This document shows, piece after piece, positions 18,071 through 26,955 of a DNA stretch of 52,396 nucleotides. Each line of letters opens with the position of its first letter. Position 1 is the stretch's first letter. The stretch lies in NCBI GenBank assembly GCA_029856045.1, contig JAHQWG010000033.1, forward strand, positions 1 to 52,396, read 5' to 3'. The notes under the pieces are model-generated. The model saw only the letters and a program-made list of their open reading frames with translations, did not search any database and had not been told where the DNA came from. Source of the DNA: Promethearchaeia archaeon (GTDB lineage: Archaea; Asgardarchaeota; Lokiarchaeia; Sigyniarchaeales; SOKP01). The translations under genes and the position numbers were made by a program.

Positions 18071-18229
18071 ATGGTTGATAAATTAGAAAAATTACATGCT
18101 GAAGATTGTGAATGTGATAAACCTGAAATTCGGGATGGCTTCGAAGACGGACTATGCTCAAAAGATCAAATAATAAAGTGTCATGGAGAAGAATTCTTTG
18201 AGAAATTGAAGAAAGAAGGGAAGATATAG
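18071..18229 (+). CDS. Small Cys-containing hypothetical protein
   Basis: A 52-residue frame starts with ATG behind a GGAG ribosome binding site (18057-18060). It carries four cysteines, in ECECDKPE (two), GLCSKDQ and IKCHGEEF, which could form a small metal or disulfide site. It is the first gene divergent from the HxlR regulator and 80 nt ahead of the ABC exporter ATPase. The arrangement suggests it is part of the regulated unit. No known family is recognised. Confidence 0.6.
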   Translation: MVDKLEKLHAEDCECDKPEIRDGFEDGLCSKDQIIKCHGEEFFEKLKKEGKI

Positions 18230-18309
18230 ATTCTTTTTATAATTTTTAGAAAAATTTAAAGCATAAATTATATAAAAAATTATAAGAATTTAAGAGGAGA
18301 ACCTATAGA

Positions 18310-19233
18310 ATGAATGTTATTGAAATTGAAAATCTTTCGAAATATTTTGATCAAGTCCATGCTGTAGATCAAGTAAATTTTCACGTAAATGAAGGTGAAA
18401 TTTTTGGTTTTTTAGGTCCAAATGGAGCAGGCAAAACAACTACAATTAGAATGATGACTGGAGTATTAAAACCAACAAATGGGCAAATTCAAATATTTAA
18501 AAAAAATATATGGAAAAATCCTATTCCTATTAAGCAAATTATTGGAAATGTTCCTGAAATGGCAAATGTTTATCCAGATCTTACAGGTATGCAAAATTTA
18601 ACGTTAATAGGTGAATTGTATGGTGTACCTAAAAAAATCAATAAAGAACGCGCTGAGAAATTGTTAAAACAATTTGAACTATTTGAAAATCGAAATTTCA
18701 AAACGAGAAAATATTCAAAAGGCATGAAACAACGATTGTTATTATGTATGGCGCTAATGAATGACCCTATAATATTATTTCTTGATGAACCCACTTCTGG
18801 ATTAGATGTTCAAAGTGCTAAAATAATAAAGCAATTAATAAAAGAATATAACCGAAATGGCACAACGATTTTTTTAACAACTCATGATATGGAAGTTGCC
18901 AATGAATTATGTGATCGAATCGCTATAATAAATAAAGGAAAAATTGTAAGTTTAGATACACCAGAGAATCTCAAGAAATTATTTCAAGAATTTCAAGAAA
19001 TTGATATCTCTTTCAATCAAGATGTTAATAGTGAAGAATTGGAAAAATTAAGTTCTATAAAAAAAGTACAGAAAGTTAAGGATGGTTTTTCCGTTATTGT
19101 TCATGAAGTGAATCAAGCTATTACACAAATTGCAGATTTTGCAAAAACAAATAAATTGGAAATAAAAAGATTAATTACTCATCAACCTCGTTTAGAAGAA
19201 GTATTTTTAAAGATAATTGAAAGAGGTGTTTAA
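18310..19233 (+). CDS. ABC-2 type exporter, ATP-binding subunit
   Basis: The 307-residue ATPase has Walker A GFLGPNGAGKTTT, the signature YSKGMKQRLLLCMAL, Walker B PIILFLDEPTSGLD and the switch His in TTHDM. The C-terminal extension after residue 215 is typical of drug- or lipid-exporting DrrA/CcmA-like ATPases. It overlaps the start of the permease gene by about 17 nt. A GAGGAGA ribosome binding site precedes its ATG. Confidence 0.93.
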   Translation: MNVIEIENLSKYFDQVHAVDQVNFHVNEGEIFGFLGPNGAGKTTTIRMMTGVLKPTNGQIQIFKKNIWKNPIPIKQIIGNVPEMANVYPDLTGMQNLTLIGELYGVPKKINKERAEKLLKQFELFENRNFKTRKYSKGMKQRLLLCMALMNDPIILFLDEPTSGLDVQSAKIIKQLIKEYNRNGTTIFLTTHDMEVANELCDRIAIINKGKIVSLDTPENLKKLFQEFQEIDISFNQDVNSEELEKLSSIKKVQKVKDGFSVIVHEVNQAITQIADFAKTNKLEIKRLITHQPRLEEVFLKIIERGV

Positions 19234-20023
19234 AATTAAAGAAGAATTAATATTTCCCAAAAAATCAAAAATTGAACAATTTAGTTCCCAAATAAAAAGA
19301 TCTATTGCTATTGCAAAAAAAAATTTAAGGATTTATTATAATAAAGGACCAGTAGTAATTCAAGGATTTTTATTTCCAGTGATTTTATTTTTTGCAATGA
19401 CAATTGGACGAGAGATTCTTCCTATTTATATTATTTCAGGATTAATGGCGATGGTTCTCTTTTTATCTGCAACATCTATTGGACCTATAGCTTTTCCATG
19501 GGAAACAAGACAAAAAACCCTTGAAAGATTAATAACTTGTCCAATTTCAATAAAAACAATTATATTAGGAGATGTTTGGGCTTCATTTATATTTGGTTCG
19601 ATTATTTCAATTGTTCCTTTAGTATTAGGTCTTCTAATTTTTTCATTTTGGAGTTCATTAAATTTGGTAATTATTATAATTGGGGTTCTTGTGTCATCAT
19701 TTTCATTTTCCTGTATTAGCATCATTTTATCAGTCCCGCCATCAGACACACCTGCGAATACTATGATTTTAACAGTAATAATCAAGTTTCCTCTGATCTT
19801 TATAAGCCCACTTTTTATGCCAATTGAATCTGTGCCTGGTGCAATAATATCTCCACTGACTTATTTTATTGACATCATAAATTTTGGGTTGTCAGGAAAT
19901 AGTGCGTTCGGATCATTTGGATTACTACTTGATTTTGGCATTTTGTTACTTTTTGGTTTTGGCTTTCTATTTTTATCATTCAAATTGCATGGAAAAACAT
20001 TGCAAAAAAGATTTCGAGGATAA
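19217..20023 (+). CDS. ABC-2 type exporter, permease subunit
   Basis: The 268-residue protein has six predicted membrane segments and the ABC-2 permease layout, with an N-terminal cytoplasmic stretch, PIAFPWETRQKTLERLITCPI as the coupling region, and the SVPPSDTPANTMILT loop before the last helices. The start is either TTG at 19217 or the in-frame GTG at 19226, both overlapping the ATPase gene, so the two are translationally coupled. The cargo is unknown. Confidence 0.88.
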   Translation: MKEVFKIKEELIFPKKSKIEQFSSQIKRSIAIAKKNLRIYYNKGPVVIQGFLFPVILFFAMTIGREILPIYIISGLMAMVLFLSATSIGPIAFPWETRQKTLERLITCPISIKTIILGDVWASFIFGSIISIVPLVLGLLIFSFWSSLNLVIIIIGVLVSSFSFSCISIILSVPPSDTPANTMILTVIIKFPLIFISPLFMPIESVPGAIISPLTYFIDIINFGLSGNSAFGSFGLLLDFGILLLFGFGFLFLSFKLHGKTLQKRFRG

Positions 20024-20065
20024 AAAATAAAAAGCTAGTCTTTAATTAAAAAATTTAATATTTCA

Positions 20066-20085
20066 TTTTTTTTTTCTATTTTTTT
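20066..20085. terminator. Oligo-T tracts between convergent genes
   Basis: Two T-runs (T10 at 20066 and T7 at 20079) follow the exporter operon by about 40 nt, just before the end of the convergent small membrane protein gene. This fits intrinsic archaeal termination for the plus-strand transcript. Confidence 0.4.
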
Positions 20086-20090
20086 CCACC

Positions 20091-20399
20091 TTAGGGAAGA
20101 AAAATCCAAAGCAATATAAATAATGCGAAAAAGGCAAGTGCAATTAGACCAAAAATCTTAATCCATTTGGCAATCCCAATATCTCCCGTTTTAGCGTTAT
20201 AGAAGCACCTTCCCATTGCTGCTACAAAAATAAGTCCAACTAATATTGCAATAACATAAAATAAGATTGAAAATAATGTTAATGCTACATCCACTTCAAT
20301 ACTAGGCCATAAAAAAACAAGAAGCCATGTAGATACGATAAAAAAAAACGCTGCTGCAAATAAAAAAACGATACCCCATAATATTGCCATAATCTTCAT
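20091..20399 (-). CDS. Small membrane protein
   Basis: The 102-residue protein has three hydrophobic helices (about residues 3-32, 38-64 and 82-102) with a short cytoplasmic loop containing AMGRCFYNAKTGDIGIAKW. No family is recognised. It is transcribed alone, convergent to the ABC exporter and divergent from the Gfo/Idh gene. Confidence 0.6.
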   Translation of the reverse strand: MKIMAILWGIVFLFAAAFFFIVSTWLLVFLWPSIEVDVALTLFSILFYVIAILVGLIFVAAMGRCFYNAKTGDIGIAKWIKIFGLIALAFFALFILLWIFLP

Positions 20400-20577
20400 A
20401 TTTTTATCCCTTAAAGCAATTAATTTCTCTTATTTTTTATTCTAATTTACTATTATTTAAATTATTTTTTTCTAATTTCTATAAATTCAAACTCTTTTTA
20501 TTAATTAGTAAATGAAGTTGATAAATCTTAACAAAAATTATAAATTCTAAATAATTGTTTTTATAATTAAAATTAAG

Positions 20578-21990
20578 ATGATAAAAATGGAAAAACCAAT
20601 TACTGCCATAGTTTGTGGTGCTGGACAGCGTGGACGTGATGCTTATGGAAGATATGCGGAAATAAATAAGGATAAATTGCAAATCATTGGAGTTGCAGAA
20701 CCAAATGAAGTAAAGCGTAAAAATTTTGTAAAAATCCATAATATTCCAGAAGAAAGAAGTTTTAACTCATGGGAAGAGATTTTAGCGAAGGATAAATTTG
20801 CGGATGCTGCAATTATTACTACACAGGATAATATGCATACCCAACCGGCATTACTCGCTATGGAACAAGGATATGATGTTTTATTAGAAAAACCTATGGC
20901 AAATAATTTAGAGGAGTGTATTCAACTTATTAATAAAGCTCAAGAAACCGGTAAGCACCTCCAAATCTGTCATGTGTTGAGATATACCGATTTTTATTCT
21001 ACAATTTATGATACTATACAAAGTGGAAAATTAGGCAAAGTAATTAATATTGAATGTAAAGAAAATGTATCTTATTTTCATTATAGTCACTCTTATATAC
21101 GAGGAAACTGGAGAAATTCTGAGAAATCTTCCCCAATGATCCTTGCTAAATGCTGTCATGATTTGGATTTATTGTATTGGATGGTTGGAATCCCACCAAA
21201 ACAAATTAGTTCATTTGGAAATTTATTATATTATAAAAAAGAAAATGCTCCTGAAGGTGCACCCAAACGTTGTCTTGACGGATGCCCTCACGCAAATGAA
21301 TGTATTTATTATGCTCCCTTTATTTATATAGATAATACGCCTTTATTTCGGGTGGGTTTGGATTGTGACATTAAAATCATAAAATTTTTTGCATGGCTTG
21401 CAATTAAACACAGAACTACAGCAAAAATCTTAAGCAAAATAATCCCACCGCTTAAAGATGCCGTTGAATGGAAAAGCTGGCCGGTAAGTGTGATTACAGA
21501 TGATTTAACCTATGAGGGAAAAATGAAAGCACTTAAAGAAGGTCCTTATGGGAGATGTGTGTATCATTGCGATAATAATGTAGTTGATCACCAAACAGTT
21601 AATATTGAATTTGAAAATGGTGTTACAGCAAATCTCACTGTTCATGGTCATTCAGCATTCGAAGGAAGAAGTATCCGAATTGATGGGACTAAAGCAACAT
21701 TAATCGGAGAATTTTTATTTTCAGGAGAACAAATCTGGCTTTATGATAAATTATCTGGAAAGAAAGAAAAAATATTTGAAGGGCATTTAGAATTAACAGG
21801 ACACGGAGGTGGAGATACTGGGCTTATGAATGCATTCGTGGACTTAATGAGACAAAATATTTCAAAACCATTAACAGATGCCCAAGCTTCCCTTGAAAGC
21901 CATATAATGGCATTTGCAGCTGAAAAGTCAAGACTTGAAGGAGAAGTTATTGATATGGCAGAATATCGACGAGAAGTTATGAATCTTTAA
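20578..21990 (+). CDS. Gfo/Idh/MocA family NAD(P)-dependent oxidoreductase
   Basis: The 470-residue protein has an N-terminal Rossmann domain (AIVCGAGQRGRDAYGRYA), the family motif EKPMANNLEEC with its conserved Lys, and LAKCCHDLDLLYWMVG, in which HD supplies catalytic residues. It is longer than usual (about 340-400), with a Cys-rich insert CLDGCPHANECIYY around residues 230-245 that might bind a metal. Members oxidise sugars, inositols or related substrates. It has no close operon partners, so the substrate is open. Confidence 0.87.
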   Translation: MIKMEKPITAIVCGAGQRGRDAYGRYAEINKDKLQIIGVAEPNEVKRKNFVKIHNIPEERSFNSWEEILAKDKFADAAIITTQDNMHTQPALLAMEQGYDVLLEKPMANNLEECIQLINKAQETGKHLQICHVLRYTDFYSTIYDTIQSGKLGKVINIECKENVSYFHYSHSYIRGNWRNSEKSSPMILAKCCHDLDLLYWMVGIPPKQISSFGNLLYYKKENAPEGAPKRCLDGCPHANECIYYAPFIYIDNTPLFRVGLDCDIKIIKFFAWLAIKHRTTAKILSKIIPPLKDAVEWKSWPVSVITDDLTYEGKMKALKEGPYGRCVYHCDNNVVDHQTVNIEFENGVTANLTVHGHSAFEGRSIRIDGTKATLIGEFLFSGEQIWLYDKLSGKKEKIFEGHLELTGHGGGDTGLMNAFVDLMRQNISKPLTDAQASLESHIMAFAAEKSRLEGEVIDMAEYRREVMNL

Positions 21991-22039
21991 AAAAAAGAAA
22001 AGAGTAATAAAAAATTTATTTAAATGTTTTTAATTTGTT

Positions 22040-22429
22040 TTACCATGTTGTCTGGAAATAGGAGAATATAAATAATCCTAAAAATGCAGCACTTATAAAA
22101 ACAAATAACAAGCCTGCCAATCCTGTGCCCGCTAGAATTACACTTAAAAGCATAACCACAAAAGCCACAGCTAGCCAAACTATTTCCATTACTACTACAA
22201 TCTTAACTTTTTCCCAATCAGATTCCCTTGATCCCAATAATGAACTGATTCCAAGCCCTAGAAAAGCTGCACCAAGCAACCTAAGAGTTACTGGATCCGT
22301 ATAAGGCCAACTAAACAAAGCCACAAATTCATCTGGTAAAAACAAGTAGAAAAAACCCAAGATAACAGCTACAACAAAATGGATGAGGAATGTTATTTTT
22401 AATACTTTAGATACTATTTTTTCTGCCAT
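22040..22429 (-). CDS. Small four-helix membrane protein
   Basis: The 129-residue protein has four hydrophobic helices and the segment LFSWPYTDPVTLRLLGAAFLG between the first two, which resembles small membrane proteins of unknown function found in many archaea. It stands alone with its own putative TATA box. No biochemical role can be assigned. Confidence 0.6.
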   Translation of the reverse strand: MAEKIVSKVLKITFLIHFVVAVILGFFYLFLPDEFVALFSWPYTDPVTLRLLGAAFLGLGISSLLGSRESDWEKVKIVVVMEIVWLAVAFVVMLLSVILAGTGLAGLLFVFISAAFLGLFIFSYFQTTW

Positions 22430-22500
22430 ATAATTTCACATCTATTAACATTTCGATTTTTTATTTATTGAAATTAAGTTATTGTAATATTAAGTTTAAC

Positions 22501-22511
22501 TTATATATATA
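22501..22511 (-). promoter_or_regulatory. Candidate TATA box for the small membrane protein
   Basis: The alternating tract TTATATATATA lies 72 nt upstream of the minus-strand ATG at 22429. It is the strongest TATA-like match in this intergenic region and would predict a leader of about 45 nt. Confidence 0.3.
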
Positions 22512-22697
22512 CTTAAAAACCTAATTAATATATTGCCTTGTAAAAATATGCTATTAATAATCTCCTTAATCATCATTTCATATTCTTGAGTATCAATATA
22601 AAAGAAAATTCTACTATTTTTAATAGACTCATAGTAAAATTAATTAAATATAAAATTTAAAAAAGAAAAAATAAAAAGAAAAGAAATTAGATATTTT

Positions 22698-23699
22698 CTA
22701 TAATTTATTTACGATTAAATCAACACATCTCTTGCTATAGCCCCATTCGTTGTCATACCATGAAAATATTTTAACAGTTTTACCAATAACTTTAGTCATC
22801 ATAGCGCTAAAGACAGAACTGTGAGGATTACCAATAACATCACTTGAAACAATTGGATCTTCAGTATATTCGAGAATATCTTTTAGTGGACCTTCTGCTG
22901 CCGCTTTCATAGCAGAATTTACAGCATCTACGCTCACATCCTTCTCAACAACAGCTACTAAATCTACGACACTACCATCTGGAGTAGGAACGCGAACTGC
23001 GACCCCGTCTAACTTCCCTTGTAGATCAGGTATTACTACACCAATAGCTTTTGCTGCCCCCGTACTGGTAGGTATCATATTCGCAGCCGCACCTCTTCCA
23101 CGAGTCATTTTAATTGGAGCATCTTTTCGAGCTGTGTCTACTGTTCTTTGATCTCCAGTATAGGAGTGAATGGTTGTCATAAATCCGCTATTAATAATAA
23201 AATTATCATGTAATACTTTAGCAACTGGACCTAAACAATTGGTAGTACAACTCGCATTGCTGATAATTTTATGCTCATCTTTTATTATATGATCATTTAC
23301 TCCGATGACTACTGTGACATCAGGATCAGTGGCAGGAGCACTAATGAGGACTCTTTTTGCTCCAGCAGCAAGATGTTTTGCAGCTCCATCTCGCTTAGTG
23401 AAAAAACCCGTAGATTCTAACACGACGTCAATATTATTACTTGCGTGAGGAAGATTTGCAGGATCTCGTTCTGCTGTTATGGGTATCTCGCGTCCATCAA
23501 CTATTAGGCTATTTTCAGTGTGTTTGATATCTCCTTTAAATCGGCCAAATACAGAGTCATATTTTAACACATACGCTAAATACTCCGGGGCAAATAGATC
23601 GTTAATACTAATAATCTCGAGACCGGGATTTCCCCAAGCAGCTCTGAAAAAATTTCTTCCGATTCGTCCGAAACCATTAATAGCTACACGTTTTACCAT
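22698..23699 (-). CDS. gap: Glyceraldehyde-3-phosphate dehydrogenase, class I (bacterial type)
   Basis: The 333-residue protein is a class I GAPDH, not the archaeal class II form. It has INGFGRIGRNFFRA for NAD binding, ISNASCTTNCLGP with catalytic Cys151, HSYTGDQRTVD with the catalytic His, and SWYDNEWGYSKR at the C-terminus. It interconverts glyceraldehyde-3-phosphate and 1,3-bisphosphoglycerate. Most archaea use a distinct class II enzyme, so this looks like an acquisition from bacteria; bacterial-type GAPDH has been reported in Lokiarchaeota. Its sequence is very conserved and surely functional. Confidence 0.96.
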   Translation of the reverse strand: MVKRVAINGFGRIGRNFFRAAWGNPGLEIISINDLFAPEYLAYVLKYDSVFGRFKGDIKHTENSLIVDGREIPITAERDPANLPHASNNIDVVLESTGFFTKRDGAAKHLAAGAKRVLISAPATDPDVTVVIGVNDHIIKDEHKIISNASCTTNCLGPVAKVLHDNFIINSGFMTTIHSYTGDQRTVDTARKDAPIKMTRGRGAAANMIPTSTGAAKAIGVVIPDLQGKLDGVAVRVPTPDGSVVDLVAVVEKDVSVDAVNSAMKAAAEGPLKDILEYTEDPIVSSDVIGNPHSSVFSAMMTKVIGKTVKIFSWYDNEWGYSKRCVDLIVNKL

Positions 23700-23867
23700 A
23701 TTCTTTCAACCTATTAAATTTTAAATAATTTTTATCTGCTTATTTTAATTTATTTTAAAGTAAGATAGTTGTATTTAATTTGACTTAATATTTAATCTTT
23801 TTAAAAAAAGATCTTAATTATTTATGATTAAAATTGAAAAAAGTTTGGAAAAGAGTTAATTTAAAAC

Positions 23868-24596
23868 TTATTTTGCTTGTTTTCCTAATAAATTAAGCAC
23901 TTGTTCAACCATTTTCTTTTTAGTTGGACCTTGAAGATCCGTAATTGCTGCTGGTAAGCCCAGTAATGCTTCGGTAATTCTTTTCCATACGGATGAGACT
24001 TCACCTTCATTTGGGATACGAGCACGAGTGACATCCACATTTATTTTTGGATAATTCTTTTCTGCTGCCTTCTGGCATTTATAACAGTTAATACACTGAT
24101 CTTTGTCTACGATAATTTCGGTTTCTTTATTTGAGAGCGCTCCAACTACGCATTCTTTTACAAAATCCTCAATGTTTTTAACCTTCTTTTCTGTACTTTC
24201 AATCTTCGTAGTTCCTTCTACCAATTTTTGAATTTTCTGACCTGTTTCCTTAATTTTAAGTTCTTTTGGTTTTAATTCTGGAAGTGATCCATTTTCTATA
24301 AGAAGAAGTTTGGGCTCACCATTAATTCGTAAATTTAATGCAAATCCAGAACACGTAAAAGAACAAATTCCACAGAATATACATTTATCAATATCGACAT
24401 ATCTTTTTAAATCTGATTCAACTCCCATATCTTCTGGAGAGCCAATGCATTCTTTAGGACAGACTTTTGCACAAAAATCACATTCAATGCATTTATCATT
24501 ATTAAAGATTAATTCACTCACGTGATTCAGCATTTTGAACTCGTGAGAGTAAACATTATCTTGAATTTCAATAATTTTCTTGGATGGTAAAGACAT
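23868..24596 (-). CDS. Multi-[4Fe-4S] ferredoxin-like protein
   Basis: The 242-residue protein has two N-terminal cluster motifs, CIECDFCAKVCPKEC and CIFCGICSFTC, then a charged linker (residues 115-160). A third, partial motif CINCYKCQKAAEKNYP lacks the usual fourth Cys nearby. The C-terminal helix region (SVWKRITEALLGLPAAITD) is conserved-looking. It resembles polyferredoxins linked to methanogen-type hydrogenase or formylmethanofuran enzymes. It is a likely electron carrier, but no partner gene is adjacent; the HdrA operon begins about 6.6 kb away. Confidence 0.8.
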   Translation of the reverse strand: MSLPSKKIIEIQDNVYSHEFKMLNHVSELIFNNDKCIECDFCAKVCPKECIGSPEDMGVESDLKRYVDIDKCIFCGICSFTCSGFALNLRINGEPKLLLIENGSLPELKPKELKIKETGQKIQKLVEGTTKIESTEKKVKNIEDFVKECVVGALSNKETEIIVDKDQCINCYKCQKAAEKNYPKINVDVTRARIPNEGEVSSVWKRITEALLGLPAAITDLQGPTKKKMVEQVLNLLGKQAK

Positions 24597-24742
24597 TTTC
24601 TTTCTTACCTTGATATTTTTTAATATTAATCTGGTTTAAGATAGTTATTAAAATTAAACTCAATTAAATAATATTACTCATCAATAATTAATAATATAAA
24701 TAAATTAAATGGAATTCAGATAAAAAGGATAAAATAAATATA

Positions 24743-26035
24743 ATGTCCATAAAAAACAATTTTAAATATATAAGAGAAAATTTAAGTCTAAGAACAATAA
24801 TTATTTTCATCAGAAATTTTTTTTTAACCATCCTTTTATTATCTCCGCTTCTCATTTATTTAGGAGGTAGTAGTTTGTATGAAATTTCCTTATCTAAAGA
24901 AAATCACCCCTTTACAATTTGGAACGGTAAAGACCCTAAAACAGAAATAATTATAACTTGGGAAACAGCTCAGTCAGAATCTTCTGCTGTTTGGTTGGGA
25001 AAAGAATCTAATCTTTTATCTTTAGTTTATAATGGAGATGGAGCTGGTGTAAAAGTACATCGAGTAGAATTAACTAGCTTAGAACTGGGAACAAAATATT
25101 ATTATCGAGTAGGAGTAAATTCGGAGCCTCCTCTGTTCCATGGACCGTTGAGCTCCTTCACAACAGCTCCAGATGATGAAAATACAGAATTCAAATTTGC
25201 TCTTTATTCAGATTCGCAACAATTATTTGGAATTGGGTCGCATGATCGAATTGCAAAAGCTCTAGAGGGGTATAATGATTTAGCGTTTGTAGGAAACATT
25301 GGAGATCTTTGCCAAGAATGGGACCATCAAGGAGATTGGAATTTATACTTATTAGAATCAAGATCTTTTATGAGCCAAACTATTTTTGTACCAGTATTAG
25401 GGAATCATGATGGTTGGTACGGAGAGAGTGAAGGACATGAAAATAAGTATAAAAAGTATTTTGGAATTGCTACGGATTCAAATTTTGCTGATGAGAATCA
25501 CACTCTTTTTAATTACACATTCAGTTATTCTAATACACAATTTATAGTAGCTGAAATATCTAAAACAGAAGATGAGGATCCAAATGAAATAAGGAATATA
25601 AATCATGATATCTGGTTGAATTCAACATTAGCAAATTGCCAAGATAAAACTTTTCGAATTTTAATGTTTCACAGACAAGTTTTCTCCTCTAATGGGATGA
25701 ATACTCGTCTAATAAACCGAATTGTTCCTATTGTGGAAAAATATAATATCTCTATGGTTATTTATGGTCATACTCATCATTATGAACGATTTTTATATAA
25801 TGGAGTAACTTATCTTTTATTAGCATCAGGCGGGGTAATGCCAACAGATACGGGAATTAATCCTTCTACTCCTTATACAAAATCTTTTAATATGGGTACG
25901 AGTTTTACATTTTTCTCCGTCTCACCTAATAACTTGACAGTGAAAACAATAACTCCTGATAATGATATAATTGATTCTTTCGTATTAAAAGCCGAAAATT
26001 CAAAAGCTGTGCTCTTAGCAGGAGGTGTTGGGTAA
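24743..26035 (+). CDS. Membrane-anchored purple acid phosphatase-like metallophosphoesterase
   Basis: The 430-residue protein has an N-terminal membrane anchor (about residues 17-42), an FN3-like domain (KTEIIITWETAQSES) and a calcineurin-like phosphoesterase domain. Metal motifs are YSDSQ, GNIGDLC, GNHDGW, MFHRQ and YGHTHHYER. The fold and order match purple acid phosphatases, with the active domain outside the cell. It is followed after three bases by a membrane protein gene, so the two are likely co-transcribed. Confidence 0.83.
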   Translation: MSIKNNFKYIRENLSLRTIIIFIRNFFLTILLLSPLLIYLGGSSLYEISLSKENHPFTIWNGKDPKTEIIITWETAQSESSAVWLGKESNLLSLVYNGDGAGVKVHRVELTSLELGTKYYYRVGVNSEPPLFHGPLSSFTTAPDDENTEFKFALYSDSQQLFGIGSHDRIAKALEGYNDLAFVGNIGDLCQEWDHQGDWNLYLLESRSFMSQTIFVPVLGNHDGWYGESEGHENKYKKYFGIATDSNFADENHTLFNYTFSYSNTQFIVAEISKTEDEDPNEIRNINHDIWLNSTLANCQDKTFRILMFHRQVFSSNGMNTRLINRIVPIVEKYNISMVIYGHTHHYERFLYNGVTYLLLASGGVMPTDTGINPSTPYTKSFNMGTSFTFFSVSPNNLTVKTITPDNDIIDSFVLKAENSKAVLLAGGVG

Positions 26036-26038
26036 AAT

Positions 26039-26689
26039 ATGACCTTTATTAATAATTACTTTGCAATGATATATGCAATCATATTTCAATCTGTGCTATT
26101 ATCAGGTTATTTTTTCTGGGCACCAAAAGCTAGAAACCCTGAAAAATTATATAATTGTTGGTTAGTTCTGGGGTTACGAGGCGTATTTTTTGTGATTGGA
26201 TGTTATTTAGGTTTCATTTTTCTTGATACCTCAATTAAGATCTTATTTTTAGGTGTTTATGGCTATGGCAACATTTCTTTTCATATTACTTCATGTATCC
26301 TTTTATTAGTTTTAGGAATAGAATTGATAATTGGTGCCGTGTTTGTTGCTCCTACCTTGAAATCGATTACAACATTTATAGTCATGCTAACACTTTTTAT
26401 TTATTATTTTGAAATTAATCAGGTTGTCGTTCATGAAGATTTGGATAAGATATTTATCCCAATGTTTTATGCAATAGCTTTCTTAATAATTATTACTTTG
26501 ATTTATGAAATCTATCGGAAATTAAAAACCAAAGGATTCGAAGATAAAGAATTGTGGAATTTTGAGAGAAAGTTTAAGAGAATCTTTAATTGGAAATTTA
26601 ATCTAATTTTATGGATCCTATTATCTATTGAGATAATATTGATGATAGAAGGATATTCACTATTTTTTTGGCTCTCATATATTTTTTAA
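26039..26689 (+). CDS. Multi-pass membrane protein
   Basis: The 216-residue protein has about six hydrophobic helices and no recognisable catalytic motif. It starts three bases after the stop codon of the membrane phosphoesterase, which suggests translational coupling and a joint membrane role. A short charged loop (residues 160-185) separates the last two helices. Function unknown. Confidence 0.65.
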   Translation: MTFINNYFAMIYAIIFQSVLLSGYFFWAPKARNPEKLYNCWLVLGLRGVFFVIGCYLGFIFLDTSIKILFLGVYGYGNISFHITSCILLLVLGIELIIGAVFVAPTLKSITTFIVMLTLFIYYFEINQVVVHEDLDKIFIPMFYAIAFLIIITLIYEIYRKLKTKGFEDKELWNFERKFKRIFNWKFNLILWILLSIEIILMIEGYSLFFWLSYIF

Positions 26690-26710
26690 GGATCAATAAT
26701 ACCTATATTT

Positions 26711-26771
26711 GGGAAATGATGACAAAAAGAGTATGACATAGAGGATGATTCTCGACGGACGGTCTGATCCC
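26711..26771 (+). ncRNA. C/D-box guide sRNA candidate
   Basis: The 61-nt stretch has box C AUGAUGA (26716-26722) and box D CUGA (26764-26767), enclosed by a terminal stem GGGA (26711-26714) / UCCC (26768-26771). Internally, AUGA at 26733 may be a degenerate D' and AUGAUUC at 26745 a C' box. The 12-nt guide before box D is UCGACGGACGGU, strikingly GC-rich for this region. It is complementary to the conserved ACCGCCCGUC segment of 16S rRNA except for one A/C mismatch at the fifth base from box D. Structure is seen in sequence; the target is inference from memory of the rRNA. Confidence 0.6.
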
Positions 26772-26955
26772 ACCTAATTCTTGAAGTGTTACTAAAAAAT
26801 ATTGAAATATCCCAGGTATATATAATAAAGTTAAAAATTAATTTACTCAATTATTAATCGCTAAATTTTTTTATGTCATCTAATTTTTTAAAATAATTAG
26901 TTTTAATAATCCACTCTGGTTTTTATTAAGTAAAAATACACAACGGTGATAAAAC

